Source of the DNA: Spirochaetaceae bacterium
GTDB lineage: Bacteria > Spirochaetota > Leptospiria > Leptospirales > Leptonemataceae
Direction of reading: 5' to 3'
NCBI GenBank assembly: GCA_002729885.1
Contig: PBUB01000021.1
Coordinates: forward strand, 348,451 to 412,450
DNA: 64,000 bases
Positions 60,033 to 64,000 of the stretch are shown piece by piece (within the stretch, counting starts at the first letter, position 1; each line of letters opens with the position of its first letter). Under the pieces are notes generated by a model that saw only the letters and a list, made by a program, of their open reading frames with translations, did not search any database and was not told the DNA's origin. A program made the translations under genes and the position numbers.

Positions 60033-61073
60033 TCAATCAGTATTTCCAATAGTCAGGTCGGGGGTTCTGGATTTGGCGTCTGCCTTCCACTGACCGGGCG
60101 GAAGCCCAAACCACCTTCGAAAGGCGCGATGAAAGGTACTGGATTCGGAATACCCCAGCAGATAGGCCGTCTCCAGCAGGGAATAGTCTCGGTCCCGCAG
60201 ATAAATCTGTACCAGCTCCTTGCGAACATTATCCAGAACTTCCTGGTAACTCAGCCCCTCCCGTTTTAGCTCCCGGTAAAGAGAGGTTCTGGATAGCCCC
60301 AATCTATCGCATAGGCTTTCAATACTCACTTCTCCGAAGGCAAGGTTCTGGCGCAGGAAATCAGCGATGACCTGAGCTGTGGAATCCTTCTTTCTGGAAT
60401 GCAGCTCGGAGGCTCGCACCATGAGAATTTCCTTCAGGTAGTCATTCTTGTGAACTCCTTCATACTGCAGGACAGAAGCATCAAAGGCGATTTCATTGTA
60501 TTCCTGGCCAAAATGAACCGGGGAATCAAAAAAGGTCCTGAAATCAGCGGCGTATTCAGGAGTCGATTGCTGAAGAAAGACTGCATTGGGTCGAATAGGC
60601 CGGCCCGTAAAGAAATTGGCCCAGGTGACTCCGGAGGAAAGACTCCTTTCGATTACCAGCGGTGAATCAAAACGTGGATCGGTAATGGAGTAGCGAAACA
60701 AGCATTCTTTACCACCGGCAATGCATTCGATCTTGCCGGTTTCATTGGTTAGAGAATGGAAGCGTATGGATTGATCCAGTGCTTCGCCCAATGTCCCGCA
60801 AGAAAGAAAAAGATTAGCCACAACTCCCATAGATTGTTTACGAACAATCTGACCTATCTTAAGAGCGCATAGAGGGTCCCCCGTCGTTTCCAGAAGTAAA
60901 TTCCAGAGCTTGATGCTGGTGCTTACAGGCAATCGGCCATCTACTTGCTTAAATGCATCTGGATCTAGCCCGGTATGATGCACTATTTCCGCCAATTCGA
61001 GGCCTTCTTTGAGTAGCCCATCGAACACATCGTACATCTGCACTGCTGATACGGTGGGGGCGCTGGCCATCAT
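60033..61073 (-). CDS. AraC-family transcriptional regulator (OruR/Arabinose_bd type)
   Basis: A 346-residue regulator. Residues 15-210 form the Arabinose_bd-type ligand domain of the OruR/ArgR-like group (KLWNLLLETTGDPLCALKIG; GVVANLFLSCGTLGEALDQSIRFHSL). The C-terminal AraC helix-turn-helix pair (about 240-335) has VSIESLCDRLGLSRTSLYRELKREGLSYQEVL and ETAYLLGYSESSTFHRAFRRWFGLPPGQW. The GGAG ribosome binding site is seven bases before the ATG. The ligand is unknown; related members sense ornithine or fatty acids. Confidence 0.92.
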   Translation of the reverse strand: MMASAPTVSAVQMYDVFDGLLKEGLELAEIVHHTGLDPDAFKQVDGRLPVSTSIKLWNLLLETTGDPLCALKIGQIVRKQSMGVVANLFLSCGTLGEALDQSIRFHSLTNETGKIECIAGGKECLFRYSITDPRFDSPLVIERSLSSGVTWANFFTGRPIRPNAVFLQQSTPEYAADFRTFFDSPVHFGQEYNEIAFDASVLQYEGVHKNDYLKEILMVRASELHSRKKDSTAQVIADFLRQNLAFGEVSIESLCDRLGLSRTSLYRELKREGLSYQEVLDNVRKELVQIYLRDRDYSLLETAYLLGYSESSTFHRAFRRWFGLPPGQWKADAKSRTPDLTIGNTD

Positions 61074-61265
61074 TTATGCTCCAATGTGCAAAGCGCAAAC
61101 ATCATAATGAAACTCTGACTTCTGTAATTCCTGGTGCAACTTCTTCTTTGAAGCAAACGGCCAATAAAATGAAACCTTCGGCCATTGAATTAGACTCAGG
61201 AAATGTGATTCAATCTATTCCCAGCCCCGAGATTTCCGGGGTGCAACTGATAGGTAGGAATTAGA

Positions 61266-61916
61266 ATGAAACTTCGTGTCATAAGCACCGCCCTGTGTTC
61301 GGTGCTACTTTTTAACGGATGTGTGACCTGGATGACCGGAATACCGGATGCTGGCTCACCGATTCAAAGAAACGAACCACCCATCCTGGTAATGGAGCTT
61401 CGGCCTGTGGACTTTACCGTGTCCGGGGTTCTAAGTGCGGATGCCAGGGAACTTGTGAAATTGATCGGGGAAAGCAACCAATATCGAGAATTGGTTCTGG
61501 TCGGTCCGGCCGCTACTGATGTGGCCTTAATGCGTGAAACAATAGAGACTGTGTGCCCGCAGCAAAGAGAAAAACATCCTGGCCAGGTGATCTGTTTAAG
61601 GGTAACGCTAGGTTCCGATTTGTCAAACCAGCCAAGCCTAATCTGGAGCCTTCCACTTGCAGTTCTTACAGGACTCACAGTCTTCTGGATACCAATGTAC
61701 ATAAGGGATCCCAGAAAATACCATCTGGAGGTGTTTACCGAAAACACAGACTTTAAGGACCCTCCGCGAAAAAGCTACGCAATCTCGAAGCATATTCTGG
61801 GTGGCTGGCTCCTGTTGCCATTCCTGTGGGTATCACTCATGACCCCGGACGAAGAGAATTTATGGGAAGGCTTCTTAAGCGAAGCCGCAGAGCTGGAATC
61901 TTCCTCCTCCAGATAA
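61266..61916 (+). CDS. Lipoprotein with two membrane segments, unknown function
   Basis: A 216-residue protein. Signal peptide and lipobox CSVLLFNGC-VTW (Cys19); the ATG at 61266 has TAGGA upstream. The domain at 40-120 (PILVMELRPVDFTVSGVL) is compact and beta-rich. Two hydrophobic segments follow (about 130-150, LPLAVLTGLTVFWIPMYI, and 175-195, LGGWLLLPFLWVSLM), so the C-terminal half sits in a membrane, which is unusual for a lipoprotein. It is divergent from the AraC-type gene; the 190-base gap holds no clear site. A terminator follows at 61976. The family is unrecognised. Confidence 0.7.
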   Translation: MKLRVISTALCSVLLFNGCVTWMTGIPDAGSPIQRNEPPILVMELRPVDFTVSGVLSADARELVKLIGESNQYRELVLVGPAATDVALMRETIETVCPQQREKHPGQVICLRVTLGSDLSNQPSLIWSLPLAVLTGLTVFWIPMYIRDPRKYHLEVFTENTDFKDPPRKSYAISKHILGGWLLLPFLWVSLMTPDEENLWEGFLSEAAELESSSSR

Positions 61917-61975
61917 TTCAAATATATGTGATGCTAAAAGCACTCAGGAACGTAGAAGCATCAGATTCGTTTCAG

Positions 61976-62001
61976 GCCCCTGCATGCAGGGGCTTTTTTT
62001 T
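61976..62001 (+). terminator. Strong Rho-independent terminator
   Basis: A perfect palindrome GCCCCTGCATGCAGGGGC (61976-61993) is followed by eight T residues. It ends the lipoprotein transcript. Confidence 0.95.
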
Positions 62002-62017
62002 CTATGTCTGACGGCTC

Positions 62018-62461
62018 TCAGTCCAGGGCCCGGCGAGCCACCCCGATCTGCTCTGTGAGATTCTGTTCCAGTTCTTTGCCCAGGCTACGGGCATATCTTT
62101 GATAGAGTGCCTTCCATGCCCCCCGAATGGATTCTTCCATTTTTTTGGCTCGGGAAGTGGGAAAAATCTGCGCTGTTCGGCCCTGCAGCTTGCGTTCGAC
62201 AAGGCCCAGATGTTCCAGACGATCCAGAAACCGAGTGATGGTGGAGGGCTTGAAGCTCAACTGCCGCGCAATTTCCGAAGGCTGGATGCCGGGATTTTTT
62301 AAAGCAACCAGAAGGACAAAGCCATGAGAAGGAGCCATGCCGATTCGGCCAAACTCCTCCTCGGCAATTTCTGTCAATTTACGCGAAAGCGCGCTCGTGC
62401 TGAAGAACAGGCAATGACTGAAGTCCTCCTGCTTTTCTGGCTTTGCGCCCGGGCCGCTCAT
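62018..62461 (-). CDS. MarR-family transcriptional regulator
   Basis: A 147-residue winged-helix dimer. The core reads FEARIGMAPSHGFVLL-like (here FGRIGMAPSHGFVLLVAL), then GIQPSEIARQLSFKPSTITRFLDRLEHLGLVERK (the recognition helix region) and the wing with Arg-rich KLQGRTAQIFPT. The C-terminal helix mediates dimerisation. The ATG overlaps the sppA stop by four bases (ATGA), so it is translated with sppA and probably regulates this operon. The ligand is unknown. Confidence 0.93.
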   Translation of the reverse strand: MSGPGAKPEKQEDFSHCLFFSTSALSRKLTEIAEEEFGRIGMAPSHGFVLLVALKNPGIQPSEIARQLSFKPSTITRFLDRLEHLGLVERKLQGRTAQIFPTSRAKKMEESIRGAWKALYQRYARSLGKELEQNLTEQIGVARRALD

Positions 62462-63468
62462 GGATTCCAGAGAAAGTAGAATTTAGCGCTGGAGCCCGGG
62501 AATACCAGTTGTCTCAGTATTCGGTTCAGGTCCGAGGTTTCTGCTCCAGGGGTCTGATAGATATTGTCCATCTTTCTATCTGACTTTGTATAGAGAACGA
62601 GCCTGGGATCGCTGCCGGAACCGCGATAGTTGGGCAGATCCATCGTTTTTCGCACAAATTCATCAAAGTAACCGATATCGTCCACAAGGCCATTTTCTTT
62701 GGCCTGATTCGCTGTGTAGATTCTGCCATCTGCCAGCTTGAGAATTCGATCTCGATTCAAGTTTGGCCGTCCCTGGTCCACCACAGTGACAAAGCGACCG
62801 TACATATCGTTGATGATCGATTGTAGAATCTGACGCTGCTCCTCGGTCATTTCTCTTGTAGGACTTCCAATGGCTTTGTTTTCGCCTGATGTAATTGAGT
62901 AATCCTTGATTCCGATTTTCTCAAGCCCTTCCTTTACGTTCAACAATCCAAAGATAACTCCGATGGAACCTGTAATGGTGGTAGGGTGAGCGTAAACTCG
63001 GTCGGCGGCCATGGCGACGTAGTAACCACCGCTGGCAGCAATATCCATAAAGACCGCTACAACAGGAATGTTGCGTTCCTTTTTGAATTCCTGGATTTCT
63101 CGATAGATAATATCGCTGGCCGTAACTCCTCCGCCAGGAGAGTTGATTTTCAATATGACAGCCTTTACACTCTCGTCTTCCCTGGCGCGGTTCAGATGAC
63201 TCACTACCTGGGCCACCATGCTTTCTTCAGAAGGACCAAAGAAGCCGGCGGTTTCTTCATCGGTAATCACTCCTTCAATGGGTACTACAAGGATTTTGTC
63301 TTTTCCCTCTCCCGACAGAACCTTCTCTTCGTAATCTTCCGAAAGCGATGGAAAGGAGCCCCCGCCGAGAGGCACCACGCAGCAACCGGTTGCCACCACA
63401 GAAAGTAGGGCGACAACAAAGAGTCGGGAAATGACTTGCCTGAAAAAATGAAAAGCTTGAGTGTACAT
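62458..63468 (-). CDS. sppA: Signal peptide peptidase SppA (S49), lipoprotein form
   Basis: A 336-residue single-domain SppA from the ATG at 63468 (a TTG at 63489 is possible). The signal ends in VVATGCC, so it is likely lipidated at Cys29 or Cys30. The protease core is complete: KINSPGGGV, then catalytic Ser146 in MDIAASGGYYVAMAAD, the ITGSIGVI phrase, and general-base Lys198 in SGENKAIGSPTREMT. It cleaves remnant signal peptides in the membrane. The short single-domain form resembles Bacillus-type SppA rather than the double-domain E. coli enzyme. It is coupled to a MarR gene and divergent from the SH3-protein gene, 27 bases away. Confidence 0.93.
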   Translation of the reverse strand: MYTQAFHFFRQVISRLFVVALLSVVATGCCVVPLGGGSFPSLSEDYEEKVLSGEGKDKILVVPIEGVITDEETAGFFGPSEESMVAQVVSHLNRAREDESVKAVILKINSPGGGVTASDIIYREIQEFKKERNIPVVAVFMDIAASGGYYVAMAADRVYAHPTTITGSIGVIFGLLNVKEGLEKIGIKDYSITSGENKAIGSPTREMTEEQRQILQSIINDMYGRFVTVVDQGRPNLNRDRILKLADGRIYTANQAKENGLVDDIGYFDEFVRKTMDLPNYRGSGSDPRLVLYTKSDRKMDNIYQTPGAETSDLNRILRQLVFPGSSAKFYFLWNP

Positions 63469-63495
63469 CAGATACAGGGAGCCATTCAATCAATT

Positions 63496-64000
63496 ATGGG
63501 TAAAGTGAAAAACCGCGAAACCAGCTATGAATACAATGACTTTAGCAGCAGGTCCCGGCGCCAGTCAGGGGAACGTCATTCCAGGAAAACGGCCCCAGAT
63601 CGAAAGGTGTTCGCATTTATCTCGATCCTTTTGATGGCCTTTCTCGTCCACTGCGGAGCCTGTTCCGACCAGGATTTGAAACTGGTACGGATGGTAAGCG
63701 ATACGTCTCTCTATTCCAAACCGGACCGATCCTCGGATCGTCTGGGCACCGTGCCGGCCGGACAGCTTGTGGAGATCCTGAGTAAAGGAAGCCAGGACGA
63801 AGGTTCGGATAAATACTGGTACGAGATTACCTGGAAGAAAAAGCAGGGCTTTATGCTTCTTGATCCATCCAGACTGGAAATGCATTCGGCGGCCACTGAC
63901 GAGGGCGATGCGGATGCTGAGGAAGAGATGGATGGAATCGATGAAGGAAGCGAAGAGCTGGAGTTACAGCCAAAAAGATTGAAGCCAGTTTCCTTTGATC
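63496..64000 (+). CDS. SH3-domain lipoprotein, N-terminal part, runs off the window
   Basis: The plus strand is open from the ATG at 63496 to the window edge, 168 codons without a stop, so the C-terminus is missing. A 35-residue charged leader precedes a hydrophobic segment (VFAFISILLMAFLVHC) with a lipobox-like LVHC-GAC, then a bacterial SH3 domain (about 58-120: MVSDTSLYSKPDRSSDRLGTVPAG...YWYEITWKKKQGFMLL), often involved in binding cell-wall or other proteins. An acidic linker follows (DEGDADAEEEMDGIDEGSEE). It is divergent from sppA. The lipoprotein call depends on the Cys at about 53-56. Confidence 0.7.
   Translation, partial: MGKVKNRETSYEYNDFSSRSRRQSGERHSRKTAPDRKVFAFISILLMAFLVHCGACSDQDLKLVRMVSDTSLYSKPDRSSDRLGTVPAGQLVEILSKGSQDEGSDKYWYEITWKKKQGFMLLDPSRLEMHSAATDEGDADAEEEMDGIDEGSEELELQPKRLKPVSFD

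Noticed and set aside
61076-61264. 62-codon plus-strand frame between the AraC-type and lipoprotein genes
   Set aside because: No ribosome binding site, no family resemblance, and it occupies the expected promoter region.
1-64000. Mobile elements, prophage, CRISPR arrays, integrons or toxin-antitoxin pairs
   Set aside because: No transposase, integrase, terminal repeats, regularly spaced repeats or Cas genes were seen; the only repeats are the short tandem ones listed.

Overview
The window is a gene-dense stretch of a bacterial chromosome with roughly balanced base composition. It encodes a double-membrane (diderm) organism: there is a CMP-KDO synthetase (kdsB, LPS synthesis), a POTRA-less Omp85-type barrel, a second outer-membrane porin-like barrel, and many lipoproteins whose lipoboxes are loose, with Tyr or Met directly before the Cys. 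The relaxed lipoboxes, exported CsgG/DUF4384 lipoprotein, RsbW-like kinases and 7TMR-DISM sensor fit a spirochaete of the order Leptospirales (Leptospira/Leptonema/Turneriella group). This is an inference from protein style, not a database match. No insertion sequence, phage, CRISPR array or rRNA was seen. One tRNA (Phe, GAA) is present.

Layout. 1-6.4 kb: end of a window-truncated hypothetical gene, a lone MNT nucleotidyltransferase, a tightly coupled EamA transporter / RsbW-like ATPase / uvrB operon, a divergent nitrilase-family hydrolase, and DNA polymerase III delta-prime (holB). 6.4-7.1 kb: a non-coding stretch whose minus strand ends in a clear terminator, a candidate small RNA. 7.1-11.2 kb: exported proteins (lipoprotein, Omp85-like barrel, two Ser/Asp-rich lipoproteins). 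11.3-16 kb: redoxin, ArsC-like protein, tRNA-Phe, and an operon of response regulator, HEAT-repeat protein and two exported unknowns. 16-25.3 kb: prfB (uninterrupted, no programmed frameshift), a PASTA-bearing penicillin-binding protein, signal peptidase I, and a divergent operon of an XPB/Ssl2-N-like protein, a lipoprotein, a PerM-type permease and xseA. 25.5-29.6 kb: queE-queD-queC-kdsB-unknown. 29.7-35.3 kb (minus): 2,4-dienoyl-CoA reductase-like SDR, MDR oxidoreductase, Ca/Na antiporter, DUF554, beta-carbonic anhydrase, methyltransferase. 35.3-40 kb: polyferredoxin, PlsC-type acyltransferase, and a 1073-residue 7TMR-DISM/histidine kinase/receiver/PP2C phosphatase fusion.

40-46.6 kb (minus) is the most striking block: a LolA-like periplasmic protein, two FtsX/LolC-type permeases, a LolD-type ATPase, a DUF1302-like outer-membrane barrel and a GbsR/MarR-type regulator, transcribed together. 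A perfect 8-4-8 palindrome lies at the putative promoter. Together these look like a self-regulated trans-envelope export pathway for a lipid or lipoprotein. Upstream is a PAS/GAF/GGDQF/EAL protein that probably works only as a phosphodiesterase. 50-59 kb: crotonase, aldolase/citrate-lyase-like protein co-translated with an SSS symporter and a 59-residue membrane protein, a voltage-sensor-like membrane protein, an SDR, purE-purK, an MprF-C-like GNAT protein and Fe/Mn superoxide dismutase. 59-64 kb: an ETFB-lysine-methyltransferase-like protein, an AraC regulator, a lipoprotein, MarR-sppA, and the start of an SH3-domain lipoprotein that runs off the window.

Many genes overlap or abut (ATGA, TGATG, TAATG junctions), indicating heavy translational coupling. 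Shine-Dalgarno sequences are often weak; sod is the exception, with a perfect AAGGAGG.
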